From: Tausonia pullulans
Taxonomy: Eukaryota; Basidiomycota; Tremellomycetes; Cystofilobasidiales; Mrakiaceae
NCBI GenBank assembly: GCA_951802195.1
Contig: OX637621.1
Location: 310,001-374,000, forward strand
DNA length: 64,000 nucleotides
Direction of reading: 5' to 3'
In this document: one piece after another, positions 50,801 to 60,408 of the stretch
Layout: the number at the start of each line of letters is the position of its first letter
Position numbering within the stretch: the first letter of the stretch is position 1
The notes under the pieces: generated by a model
The model's input: the letters and a program-made list of their open reading frames with translations, nothing else
The model's database searches: none
Told to the model about the DNA's origin: nothing
Program-made: the position numbers and the translations under genes

Positions 50801-52292
50801 GATCGCGACCTGCTCCTTCTCGTCGAACTTGTATGCGGCGGCAGTGTCGCCCATCTTGGTGCGTCCTGCGGCGCGTCCTGCGGCGCGTCCTGCGGTGTGG
50901 ATGTCGAGCTTCCAGAGATTCCTTCCCCAGCTGACTCCCTTCATGAACGTCTTCCCACCCTTCCTGAACTCACAGTGGTCCCCCCTGAAGACGACCTCGG
51001 CGCCACGCTTGGTGAGCTGGCCGACGGAGAGCAGGTTGGCAAAGTGGGGGATGTAGTAGACGTTGGAGATCCGGTAGGCGAGCTCGTTGCCGTTGATTCT
51101 GGCGGTGACGTGCATGTGGCCCCTGCCGACGGTGTTGGCCGTCTGTTTGTCTGCTACCCTGATGGCAGTGACGAAGGGCTCAAAGTCGACGAGATCCGCG
51201 CGGTTGCTGGTGATGTGGTTGCTGCAACCGGTGTCTGCGATCCACGGCGTCTTGTTGTTGCTGGTGGCGACAGAGTGGGCCGACTGGGTGGGTCTGGCTC
51301 TTGCTCCACTCTGAGAGTGACCACCGGCCGCCCGGTGCTGGGGCAATGGCTCGCCGGCCAAGAGTCCCCAGGCGTCCGAAGCGTTCCAAGCGTCGCTGGA
51401 TGCCTTGCTGGCATTCCTTCCTCCCTCCTCCTTCCTTCTCCCGTGTTCCCTCCTCCTATCCCTTCTGCCTCCCTTCCCTTGGTGATCCTTCGGCTTGCCA
51501 ACCATGCTGTAGCACTCTGCCTTGAAGTGCCCCTTCTTCCCGCACGCGTGGCAGACTGCCGTCGCCTTGTCGACCTTGAGGGCCGAGTCCTCGGTGGAGT
51601 GACTGGAGTGACTGCCGCCAGATCGAGAGGACTTGGTGCGGATGTGGGAGAGGAGCGAGGTGGTGACGAGCTTCGGTGTGAGCACCTTCTCGGATTCCTG
51701 GTACTGGAGGGAGACGACGTCTGCGAACGTCTCGAGGGATGGGGGAAGGCCAGAGAGGAACTGGAGGGCGAGCTGTTCGGGGTTCTTGATGACGTCCATG
51801 TTGAGAGACTCTGCCTCTGCGACTAGCGTCTCGAACTCCTCGATGTAGGCCTGCGCTGACGAGCCTTCGTCCATCCGCAGGTCCCTCAGCTTCTTCTGCA
51901 CGATGAGCTTCCCTGCCGTGCCTTCGACCTTGTGGCTAGTCTTGAGGATATCCCATGCCTCCTTTGCTGTCTCGCACGCGGCGATCCGCAGGAGGTTCCC
52001 GTCCGAGACTGCCATCTGGATGCGGTGGAGAGCGAACTCGTTCCTCTCGTCCCATGTCGAGGCGGCGAGGGAGCCTGCTGCGTCTTCTGCAGTGGCGACT
52101 GGCCTCGTCTCTGTGCCCAAGACGAGGGACTTGCACTTGCACTCCGAGAGCGCGATCTGCATGCGGATGGACCAGGTGGGGTAGTTGGATCCATCGAGCT
52201 TGTCGAGCTTGAAGAGTCGGAGGTGCTTCTCGGTGGCGAATGGCGACGACATGGCGGTAGTGTCGCGTGATGTGCAAGTGGTGCTGATAACG

Positions 52293-52557
52293 TGTTGCGA
52301 TTAGCCTGCCAACGAAAGAGAGGGTCTGGTAGAGAACCTTCAGAACAAGTGAAGGTTCACTGCCAGGAGAGAAGAAGCGTGGGCTTAAATAGTCTAGCTA
52401 TGTGGCGAGAAATATTCTGACGCGGGTCTGGCACTCCGCGGGTCCAACAGTGCACGGGTCGGCACGACGCGGGTCCAGTGCTACGCGGGTCCAGCACTAC
52501 ACGGGTCCGGCGCCCCCGCGCGGCGCTCTCACGGCGCCACCACCACAATTTCCAACA
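52293..52557 (-). repeat. Copia 5' LTR (265 bp)
   Basis: TG...CA bounded, matching the partner LTR from end to end outside its extra segment. It carries the same row of CGCGGGTCC-like units at about 52420-52510. Confidence 0.9.
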
Positions 52558-52617
52558 GGGAGGACAAGGGATGAAAACTACTAGATTATAGGTCTCCGTG
52601 AATCGCTCCTTCCAACA

Positions 52618-54309
52618 AAGGAGTGGAGGGTGGGTTCAGGGGGAGCGAAGATGGCGGGGATGGGGATGGGGGTGGGGGGGACGATGGTGACAGGGGAGGT
52701 GGAGTGGGGGGTGGATGCTCGTCTTCGATCTGCATCCCGTCTTCTGTCCTCTCCAGACCCCCCTCGTTGTCCTCCTCTAGGGCGCTCAGCGTGCGAATGG
52801 GTTGCGAGCCCGCATTGCGCGGTGCTTGCTCTGAGTGGGAGTGGGAGGGGCTGGCGTGGGCAGGGGGTGTGGTCACCTCCGTCATGGCTTCAGTCGGCCT
52901 GTTCAATGACCTCCTCTTGGATTTTTGTACAAGCTGGAAACCATCCAGGTCTGGTCCCGGTTCGACAGGTCGTTGGGGGGGTCCTTCGGTTGGTGCTCGC
53001 GCACTCGCTGGAAGGTTTGCCTTCGGACGACCTGGGCATCGGGTCAATGGGTGAGCGCGTGATCCGCATCCGCCACACTCTGGAGCGGTAGGACACTTGA
53101 CACGAGCGTGCTCAAAAGAGTGGCAGTAGTAGCAGTGCGTCGGGGCTGGACGTGATGGAGAGTTTGTCGCAGAGCTAGTCTGGACGGGTTTGAAGATGAC
53201 ATGTTGGTTGACCCAGCCGGGTAGCTGTTGAGGGAATGCATTCGCCCTTGGCATCGTCTTGGAGCCAGAAAGGTCGAGCAGGACTCTAACCCGGCCAGTT
53301 GGGACGCCGGGTAGGCGGGCGTAATACTGACGCTGGAATATGATGACTCTGTCTCCGGAGGCTTCTACCTGTTTGCGGAACTCCTCCTCTACTCCCTTGT
53401 TATCTTCGAAGTTCTCCAGCAGACCTTCCTGCAGGAGCTTGTTTTGGGAATTGTAGCACGCGTGGATCTGAGGTTTCACCCCCCTCACGTTCAGCGGGAG
53501 GGACTGTAGTTTGGTCAGGATGTCCTGAGCATCTTCTTCTGGTCTGACTTGGAGGAGCATTCTGTCTTTAGGGTCCTTGAAAGGACGGATCAGGAAAGAC
53601 AGCCGTTCGTCACACTTGGAGATTGCGAGAGAGATCTCGAAGGGAGTGGTATCGCGCGGGACTGAGATGGCTAGACAGTTCCCGCGGTCGGTAGCCAAGG
53701 CTGGGGCGATTGGGGTATTATCCTGCGGGGGTTGTTGATCGGTTCCGAAGACGAAGGTGAACCCGGGCTGGGTGCTAGACGAGTCACGTTGCCTCGCAGC
53801 TGAGTTTGTAGAATGAGCCTGTTTTGCGGCGCTCGCATATGAGCGGCCGATGGCGTTCGGCTGGGATTTCGCGGCGGCGCGAGCGCGAGTGCCAGCGGGG
53901 GTCGCCGGCGGGGGCGACGCGGCGCCGGGGACGAAGAGAGATTGTTGAGAGAGAGTCTCGCCTGTGGAGCGAGACGGCCACCGGGATGGTGTTTTTTTTT
54001 TTGTATTTAAGTCATGAGTTATACGTGGAGAACGAGGTAACCCTATGAGAGATAGCGAGTTGTAGCTAGATAGAGGGAGAGCGGACATGACCGAGCGCGA
54101 GATCGTCGGGCGAGGCGCCGTGGGAAGAGGGTTGGCCGAACCACTGGGGATGGTTGGCCGGACGGCGTGATGGGCGCCGTGAGGGGGGGGTTGGTCGAAC
54201 CACCGGGATGGTGGTTGGCCGGAAGAGGGTTGGTCGAACCACCGGGGATGGTTGGCCGGACGGCGTGATGGGCGCCGTGAGAGGGGGGGTCGAACCACCG
54301 GGATGGTGG
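52618..54309 (-). mobile_element. LINE copy C (ORF1 part only)
   Basis: Minus-strand non-LTR element. ORF1 begins at the ATG at 54088 (MSALPLSSYNSLSLIGLPRS) and is about 95% like that of copy A, with the paired zinc knuckles CYYCHSFEHARVKC and CGGCGSRAHPLTRC. Homology to copy A stops at about 52618, just before the end of ORF1; the frame continues into unrelated sequence and stops at 52586. ORF2 is absent, so the 3' half is missing, the reverse of usual LINE 5' truncation. About 50 bp of unplaced sequence (52568-52617) separate it from the Copia remains. Confidence 0.85.
54150..54309. repeat. Shorter 95-bp repeat array 5' of LINE copy C
   Basis: About two units of the same GGTTGGCCGGACGGCGTGAT repeat seen at 60061-60408. 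It ends at the oligo(T) that marks the tail of copy A. Confidence 0.85.
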
Positions 54310-54545
54310 TTTTTTTTTTTTGTATTTAAGTCATGAGTTATACGTAGAGAACGAGGTAACCCTATGAGAGATGGTGATTCGTAGCTAGATAGAAGGAAAG
54401 CGAAAATGAAAGTAGGGATGGAAGGAAAACAAAAGATGGGTTATGGACATAGGCCCATTAGAAAAGGTAAGATATTAAGATGACCAGATACACCAAGCAT
54501 TGGCGATGTACCACCAGCCATACTTCCCCACCCCTGACCTGCTTT

Positions 54546-57500
54546 TCACCCGGGATCGATGGCGGCACCGACAGCAGGACCAGCCATCTGGCCACTGCCA
54601 GCCATCCACCTCGTACTCGCCTGCCAGTGTGTCTGGCGGATTGTGGATGCGATCTTGCGGATCTCCTCGTCCGTGACAGGGTCGAGGGCTGCGATCTTGC
54701 TGTACCTCCGCCTCCGGACGGATCGCCATGTCCGGGCAACAAAGATGCAGTGGAAGAGGAAGACCCCCCTCGGCGGCGACGGTGTCGGGCAGACAAGCGT
54801 CTGGAGGGAGGGAGGATGGGAGGGGAGTGAAGGAGAGGCATGCGCTGCCGCAGCCGACCAGATAGCGCCCACGACGGGACACGGCTCGTCGAAGAGGTGG
54901 AAGAAGGACTCAACGGGGGCCGTCAGGCACAGCGCACATCGCTTGGACCTGTTGTGCGGTGTAGCGGTGCCGTCGGCGAGGAATGCCGCAGCAGTATGCT
55001 TTCCTGGGTGGAGACTGTACAGCGAGAAGCGGTGGGCCAAGTCGACGTCTTCGGGCGACGCTCGGGACACGGCCTTGAGCAAGCACCACTGCCGCTTCCA
55101 ATCGATCTTGGTAAGCGCCGGAAAGTGGTCTTGCCACCCCTTTGGGATGATGAGGCCGCGGTTGGCTAGAGTACGACTGTGTGCGCCGTGGGGCTCACGA
55201 GGGACGTTCAGCCGGCCCAGGTTTGTGTGGCCAGGGTGGAGACCCAGCCGCAACTGGCTATCTGTACCGAACGTAGACATCCAGTGGACAGCGTTCCTCC
55301 AGCGGTCTTGATTCCAGTAACTCATGTCAAAGCTGACTTCTTCGAACCATGCCCGGAGGTAAGCCTGGCATCGCGCAGGGAGAGCTCCTTGGAGCTTTGT
55401 GATGGCATTCCACCAGACGGCTGGGAAGAACCATTGACCTTCCACTGGGGAAAGGAATACGCCTAGCCAGCTGAAATTGGCGGGCCGGGGTCCTCTGATG
55501 AACTCTCCATCCCTGAAGATGGTGCGAGTCAGCATTCTATAAGCCCCTGGGTCGAGGCTCATGGTATGGATGATCCGCTTGCGAATACGGATCGATGCGG
55601 GAAGCTCCGGTCGGAAGAGCACATCGCCAGCCCACTGGGCGCGCACTTTGATGAGCCGGAAGCGGAGTGGCGTGAAGCCGAAGCCGCCGAGGTCTCGAGG
55701 GGTTTCCAGACGCTCCCTGCTGACGTCGTGGTGTTTCGATCGGTAGAGGGACTTGTAGGCCGTTGCCTCGAGGTCTTCCAGGATATCGTCTGGGCACGGT
55801 AGAAAGCGGTCCAGGTAGATGATCTTCGAGTAGATGTACTGGTTGATGACGTTGCATCGCGCAAGGAGAGGGAGGTCGTGCAGCGGGATGCGAGCAAGAC
55901 GAGCCTTCAGCTTGCCGATGACATCTCGCCAGCAAGCAGGACCGTTGACCGTGCGACCGCATGGAACGCCGAGGAAGTCGAATGACAGCGTTTGGACGCG
56001 CCATTCGTGGTACATCGTTGGTGCATCCGTCCGGCATGACCCTAGAGGATAAAGGAGTGATTTCTGGTAGTTCAGCTTGCTTGCTGCGGCTTTCTCGTAC
56101 TCTCGGAGGCAGACCGTCGCCTCATCGACCTCCGACCAGGTCCGACACCGGATACTTAGATCGTCTGCAAAGAGAAGGACCTTCCGCTCGTGTAGGGGGG
56201 GCGGATTGGCCGGTGGGAGGCGATGGCGGAGCATACATGCCAGCGGCTCCAGGAGGAGGGCGAAGATCGTCGGTGCTGCGGGATCGCCCTGTCGGACACC
56301 GGACCGGATATGGATGGCTTGACCCATCCATCCGTTGATCATGAGCCGAGCAGTCTGGGAGGTCATCGTTGAGGTGATCCACGCGGCGGCGCGCGGACCG
56401 AACCCCATGTGGCGGAGGCAGGGGCCAACAAAGTCGTGCGATACTCTGTCGTATGCCTTCTCAAAGTCGACTTGGGCGAGGACGCCAGGTAAAAGGTCTT
56501 CGTCGTCAATGGCGAGCTGGAGAGAGGAGATATTGCGACCCGAGTCGCGGCCAGGGAGGAAGCCTGTCTGGTCCCCGTCGATGAGAGTGTCCACGACGGT
56601 GAGCAGGCGGCTGTTGATGGCAAGGGAGAAGATGCGAGCGTCAACGTTGATGAGCGAGATCGGACGATAGTTGGCAATCTGATCGCGATCTCCCTTCTTC
56701 TTGAAGATGAGATGGATATGGGCCTCGCGCTGTGAGGCGGATCGGAGGCCTGTCTCCGGGACGAGGTTCAGCAGACTGAGGAGGATCGGGCCGACGGCAG
56801 CCCAAGTGGCCTGGTAGAATTCGACGGGGATCCCGTCGCTTCCTGGTGTCTTGTTACGGTTCGATCGGAACGTAGCCCGTCTGAGCTCGTCCAGTTCGAA
56901 GGGTTTCTCGAGGGTCCGACTCTGGGCGTTGTCGAGTGTGTTGGTGACATATCGGAGGACGTTGGCGTGCTCGGAAGCTGGCGTCGTCTTGGTCTCATAG
57001 AGAGTTGTGTAGAAGGCGTGTGCTGTAGCTAGAATGTTCTCGTTGTTTGCGATGGCTGCGGCCGCTGGGTTGTCGAGTGGCCGCAGGGCTGCGATAGTGT
57101 CGGCCTGGCGGACGATCTTGAGTCGCTGCTTGACGGCATACTCGCTTGTGTTGGCTGGTTCGAGGTGGGCTCGAAGAGCGTGGCCATGGAGGATCGACCT
57201 GTGTGGATCCCCGCCTGACACTCTGCTCATTCGGGCGAGGTGTCTTGAGATGTCTGACGCGTGATCCGCTATCTGAAGCTTGGTCTCGTCCCAGGCCTCG
57301 AAGGGGTCCCTGATCTCGGTGAGCGCATCGTGGTACCACTCGGGGATATGGAATAGGAAGTACTCAACAAAACCGGTAATCTTCAGAAGGTGTGTTCCGA
57401 TCTTGTATGATCCGGGACCGTGCTCTATTGCACCGGGGAAGGTGAGGCTGAGTGCGATCGGCTTGTGGCTAGAGTACAGGTGGCCGGTCGGACGTGGTAG

Positions 57501-58220
57501 GAAGCGCTGTCGCACGGCTCGGCTAGCGAGTAGAGGCGACAGGTAGAAGCGATCAATGCGGCGATCTGCTCGCGTGATGCCAGTATAGTTGGTGTATTCG
57601 CGCTGAAGCGGGTATAGGGATCGGTATGGGTCAGAGAGGGCAAAGTCCCGGGCCAGCCGGCACATTTCCTCCTTTCCCGCATTCTGGGTAAACTGGCTCA
57701 TCCCGTCGAGGTAGCTGTCTTCCACACAGTTCCAATCCCCGCCCAGAAGGAGAGGAATGTCAGAGTGGGCAGGTATCTTGCGAGATAGAGTAGAGAGGAA
57801 CTCCTTTGTCGAACGGCCGTTCGATTGGCTGTCTCGGCAGGGGACGTAGACTGCAGCCACCCTGACGGCTTCACCGGCGATGACGAACACGGCATCCGTC
57901 AGGTTGGTTCGTAAGATGGGAGAGGAGCGGGAGATGGATCTGATCCTAGTCGGAGGGGTATTGGGAGGGAGGAATCGAGAGGCATGCCGCCAGAGGATGG
58001 CAGTCTGGCAACCGACCGTAAAGATCGAGCCGAAGCCCATATCTTCACACTCAGCTGTCCAGGTCGCCACTTGATCTGGTGTCGTGCATGCCACTTCTGA
58101 GAGAAGGTATATGTCAGCCTTGGATCGTGAATAGAGAGAGAGGAGGAGACTGCGGGCGCGATCTCGCGTGAACACCCTCTGGATGTTCGCCGCGACGATT
58201 TGTACATCGTTGTACACCAT
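54546..58220 (-). CDS. LINE ORF2: APE endonuclease and reverse transcriptase (copy A)
   Basis: 1,224 codons starting MVYNDVQIVAANIQRV at 58220. The N-terminal endonuclease shows VAANIQ, LLSEVACTTPDQ (catalytic Glu), LLGGDWNCVEDS (GGDxN) and SSHKPIALSLTF near the end of the domain. The RT follows from about residue 480: TPGSDGIPVEFYQATW, IANYRPISLINVDARIFSLA, FLPGRDSGRNIS, QVDFEKAYDRVSHDFV (first catalytic Asp), SGVRQGDPAAPTIFALLLEP and LLFADDLSIRCR (the FADD catalytic pair). The C-terminus carries a CALC...H...C zinc-type motif (about residue 1110) common in LINE ORF2 proteins. No frame break is seen. The stop codon of ORF1 overlaps this start (TAATG). Confidence 0.93.
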   Translation of the reverse strand: MVYNDVQIVAANIQRVFTRDRARSLLLSLYSRSKADIYLLSEVACTTPDQVATWTAECEDMGFGSIFTVGCQTAILWRHASRFLPPNTPPTRIRSISRSSPILRTNLTDAVFVIAGEAVRVAAVYVPCRDSQSNGRSTKEFLSTLSRKIPAHSDIPLLLGGDWNCVEDSYLDGMSQFTQNAGKEEMCRLARDFALSDPYRSLYPLQREYTNYTGITRADRRIDRFYLSPLLASRAVRQRFLPRPTGHLYSSHKPIALSLTFPGAIEHGPGSYKIGTHLLKITGFVEYFLFHIPEWYHDALTEIRDPFEAWDETKLQIADHASDISRHLARMSRVSGGDPHRSILHGHALRAHLEPANTSEYAVKQRLKIVRQADTIAALRPLDNPAAAAIANNENILATAHAFYTTLYETKTTPASEHANVLRYVTNTLDNAQSRTLEKPFELDELRRATFRSNRNKTPGSDGIPVEFYQATWAAVGPILLSLLNLVPETGLRSASQREAHIHLIFKKKGDRDQIANYRPISLINVDARIFSLAINSRLLTVVDTLIDGDQTGFLPGRDSGRNISSLQLAIDDEDLLPGVLAQVDFEKAYDRVSHDFVGPCLRHMGFGPRAAAWITSTMTSQTARLMINGWMGQAIHIRSGVRQGDPAAPTIFALLLEPLACMLRHRLPPANPPPLHERKVLLFADDLSIRCRTWSEVDEATVCLREYEKAAASKLNYQKSLLYPLGSCRTDAPTMYHEWRVQTLSFDFLGVPCGRTVNGPACWRDVIGKLKARLARIPLHDLPLLARCNVINQYIYSKIIYLDRFLPCPDDILEDLEATAYKSLYRSKHHDVSRERLETPRDLGGFGFTPLRFRLIKVRAQWAGDVLFRPELPASIRIRKRIIHTMSLDPGAYRMLTRTIFRDGEFIRGPRPANFSWLGVFLSPVEGQWFFPAVWWNAITKLQGALPARCQAYLRAWFEEVSFDMSYWNQDRWRNAVHWMSTFGTDSQLRLGLHPGHTNLGRLNVPREPHGAHSRTLANRGLIIPKGWQDHFPALTKIDWKRQWCLLKAVSRASPEDVDLAHRFSLYSLHPGKHTAAAFLADGTATPHNRSKRCALCLTAPVESFFHLFDEPCPVVGAIWSAAAAHASPSLPSHPPSLQTLVCPTPSPPRGVFLFHCIFVARTWRSVRRRRYSKIAALDPVTDEEIRKIASTIRQTHWQASTRWMAGSGQMAGPAVGAAIDPG

Positions 58221-59776
58221 TATTCTTCCATGTCCTCGGCTTCAGCCAAGGTCACGAGGGTGCGCTCGATGGATGCCTGGGAGGACGGCGTGGAGGGGAT
58301 GAGAGAAGGAGTGGAGGGTGGGTTCAGGGGGAGCGAAGATGGCGGGGATGGGGATGGGGGTGGGGGGGACGATGGTGACAGGGGAGGTGGAGTGGGGGGT
58401 GGATGCTCGTCTTCGATCTGCATCCCGTCTTCTGTCCTCGCCAGACCCCCCTCGTTGTCATCCTCTAGGGCGCTCAGGGCGAGAACGGGTTGCGAGCCCG
58501 CATTGCGCGGTGCTTGCTCTGAGTGGGAGTGGGAGGGGCTGGCGTGGGCAGGGGGTGTGGTCACCTCCGTCATGGCTTCAGTCGGCCTGTTCAGTGACCT
58601 CCTCTTGGATTTTTGTACGAGCTGGTATCCATCCAGGTCTGGTCCCGGTTCGACAGGCCGTTGGGGGGGTCCTTCGGTTGGTGCTCGTGCACTCGCTGGA
58701 AGATTTGCCTTTGGACGACCTGGGCATCGGGCCGATGGGTGAGCGTGCGATCCGCATCCGCCACACTCTGGAGCGGTAGGACACTTGGCACGAGCGTGCT
58801 CAAATGAGTGGCAGTAATAGCAGTATGAGGAGGCTGGTCGAGCTGGAGAGTTCGTCCCAGTGCCAGGTTGGACAGGTTTGAAGATGACATGTTGGTTGAC
58901 CCAGCCGGGTAGCTGTTGAGGGAATGCATTCGCCCTTGGCATCGTCTTGGAGCCAGAAAGGTCGAGCAGGACTCTAACCCGGCCAGTTGGGACGCCGGGT
59001 AGGCGGGCGTAATACTGACGCTGGAATATGATGACTCTGTCTCCAGAAGCTTCTACTTGTTTGCGAAAAGCTTCCTCCACTCCGTCTTCGTCTTCGAAGT
59101 TCACCAGCAGACCTTCTTGCAGGAGCTTGTTTTGGGAATTGTAGCACGCGTGGATCTGGGGTTTGACGCCTCTCACATTCAGCGGGAGGGCCTGTAGTTG
59201 AGTCAAGATGTCTTGAGCATTTCCTCGGGAGTTGACTATAAGGAGCATTCTGTCTTTTGGGTCCTTGACAGGACGGATCATGAAAGACAGTCGTTCGTCG
59301 CACTTTGAGATTGCGAGAGAGATCTCGAAAGGAGTGGTATCTCGAGGGACTGAGATGGCTAGACAGTTCCCGCGGTCGGTAGCCAAGGCTGGGGCGATTG
59401 GGGTATTATCCTGCGGGGGTTGTTGATCGGTTCCGAAGACGAAGGTGAACCCGGGCTGGGTGCTAGACGAGTCACGTTGCCTCGCAGCTGAGTTTGTAGA
59501 ATGAGCCTGTTTTGCGGCGTGCGCATATGAGCGGCCGATGGCGTTCGGCTGGGATTTCGCGGCGGCGCGAGCGCGAGTGCCAGCGGGGGTCGCCGGCGGG
59601 GGCGACGCGGCGCCGGGGACGAAGAGAGATTGTTGAGAGAGAGTCTCGCCTGTGGAGCGAGACGGCCACCGGGATGGTGTTTTTTTTTTTGTATTTAAGT
59701 CATGAGTTATACGTGGAGAACGAGGTAACCCTATGAGAGATAGCGAGTTGTAGCTAGATAGAGGGAGAGCGGACAT
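58220..59776 (-). CDS. LINE ORF1: gag-like nucleic-acid-binding protein (copy A)
   Basis: 518 codons from the ATG at 59776 to TAA at 58220-58222. The first 32 residues (MSALPLSSYNSLSLIGLPRS ... KKK) are encoded by a segment homologous to the element's own 3' tail, the lysines coming from its oligo(A). The middle has an RRM-like stretch (AISVPRDTTPFEISLAISKC; RVIIFQRQYYARLPGVP). Two CX2CX4HX4C knuckles follow (CYYCHSFEHARAKC, CGGCGSHAHPSARC), and the tail is Pro-rich and acidic. The role, binding the element RNA, is known for LINE ORF1 proteins. An open frame continues upstream through the repeats, but MSALPL is the conserved start shared with copy C. Confidence 0.88.
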   Translation of the reverse strand: MSALPLSSYNSLSLIGLPRSPRITHDLNTKKKTPSRWPSRSTGETLSQQSLFVPGAASPPPATPAGTRARAAAKSQPNAIGRSYAHAAKQAHSTNSAARQRDSSSTQPGFTFVFGTDQQPPQDNTPIAPALATDRGNCLAISVPRDTTPFEISLAISKCDERLSFMIRPVKDPKDRMLLIVNSRGNAQDILTQLQALPLNVRGVKPQIHACYNSQNKLLQEGLLVNFEDEDGVEEAFRKQVEASGDRVIIFQRQYYARLPGVPTGRVRVLLDLSGSKTMPRANAFPQQLPGWVNQHVIFKPVQPGTGTNSPARPASSYCYYCHSFEHARAKCPTAPECGGCGSHAHPSARCPGRPKANLPASARAPTEGPPQRPVEPGPDLDGYQLVQKSKRRSLNRPTEAMTEVTTPPAHASPSHSHSEQAPRNAGSQPVLALSALEDDNEGGLARTEDGMQIEDEHPPPTPPPLSPSSPPPPSPSPPSSLPLNPPSTPSLIPSTPSSQASIERTLVTLAEAEDMEE

Positions 59777-59998
59777 GACCGAGCGCGAGATCGTCGGGCG
59801 AGGCGCCGTGGGAAGAGGGTTGGCCGAACCACTGGGGATGGTTGGCCGGACGGCGTGATGGGCGCCGTGAGGGGGGGGTTGGTCGAACCACCGGGATGGT
59901 GTTTTTTTTTTGTATTTAAGTCATGAGTTATACGTGGAGAACGAGGTAACCCTATGAGAGATAGCGAGTTGTAGCTAGATAGAGGGAGAGCGGACATG
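59680..59998 (-). repeat. Tail-like segments in the LINE 5' region
   Basis: Two roughly 97-bp segments, 59680-59776 and 59902-59997, each begin with an oligo(T) followed by GTATTTAAGTCATGAGTTAT. Each matches the true 3' ends at 54310-54400 and 60409-60500, with a few substitutions. A fifth copy lies at 53992-54088 in copy C. Confidence 0.88.
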
Positions 59999-60060
59999 AC
60001 CCAGCGCGAGAACGTCGGGCGAGGCGCCGTGGGAAGAGGGTTGGCCGAACCACTGGGGAT

Positions 60061-60408
60061 GGTTGGCCGGACGGCGTGATGGGCGCCGTGAGAGGGGGGG
60101 TCGAACCACCGGGATGGTGGTTGGCCGGAAGAGGGTTGGTCGAACCACCGGGGATGGTTGGCCGGACGGCGTGATGGGCGCCGTGAGAGGGGGGGTCGAA
60201 CCACCGGGATGGTGGTTGGCCGGAAGAGGGTTGGTCGAACCACCGGGGATGGTTGGCCGGACGGCGTGATGGGCGCCGTGAGAGGGGGGGTCGAACCACC
60301 GGGATGGTGGTTGGCCGGAAGAGGGTTGGTCGAACCACCGGGGATGGTTGGCCGGACGGCGTGATGGGCGCCGTGAGAGGGGGGGTCGAACCACCGGGAT
60401 GGTGGTTG
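60061..60408. repeat. 95-bp tandem repeats 5' of LINE copy A
   Basis: The unit starting GGTTGGCCGGACGGCGTGAT recurs at 60061, 60156, 60251 and 60346 (period 95 bp), the last one partial. Each contains GTCGAACCACCGGGATGGTG and GAGGGTTGGTCGAACCACC. A shorter version with about two units lies at 54150-54309 before copy C, so copy number varies. Confidence 0.92.

Larger units (their letters stand above)
47565..52557 (-). mobile_element. Whole-looking Ty1/Copia LTR retrotransposon
   Basis: Minus-strand element with LTRs at 52293-52557 and 47565-47888, both starting TGTTGCGATT and ending TTCCAACA, flanked by a 5-bp target duplication GGGAG (47560-47564 and 52558-52562). One long open frame begins at the ATG at 52252 and runs about 1,470 codons. 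It carries a gag part with one zinc knuckle (CHACGKKGHFKAEC), protease (WIADTGCSNHIT), integrase (ILHRRLGHAS, VHSDLQGPMP), reverse transcriptase (YVDDFAIAG) and RNase H near the end (TDSMLADILTKPL). A short purine run, GAGTGGGAG, abuts the 3' LTR. It looks whole. The LTRs agree wherever they align, apart from a roughly 60-bp length difference, so the insertion is recent. Confidence 0.95.
54310..60408 (-). mobile_element. LINE copy A, complete non-LTR retrotransposon unit
   Basis: One full unit of a head-to-tail array on the minus strand. It has 95-bp repeats and tail-like segments at the 5' side (59777-60408), ORF1 (59776 down to 58220), ORF2 (58220 down to 54546), a 3' UTR of about 220 bp and an oligo(A) end, seen as T12 at 54310-54321. 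The oligo(A) tail of copy B (T9 at 60409-60417) precedes it. The distance between equivalent points of A and B is 6,096 bp. Two open reading frames, APE-type endonuclease and RT place it with fungal LINEs; the Tad1 group is my best guess, without an RNase H domain that I can see. Confidence 0.88.

Noticed and set aside
54089-54298. N-terminal extension of LINE ORF1 in copy C, starting in the 95-bp repeats
   Set aside because: The frame happens to stay open through the repeats; the MSALPL start shared by copies A and C is the better start.
54559-55311. 250-codon open frame on the plus strand within LINE ORF2 (and its twin at 60655)
   Set aside because: Antisense shadow of the conserved ORF2 frame; no family resemblance. 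Its duplication only reflects the repeat.
60061-60408. Regular repeats resembling a CRISPR array
   Set aside because: The whole 95-bp unit repeats with no unique spacers, and the genome is eukaryotic.
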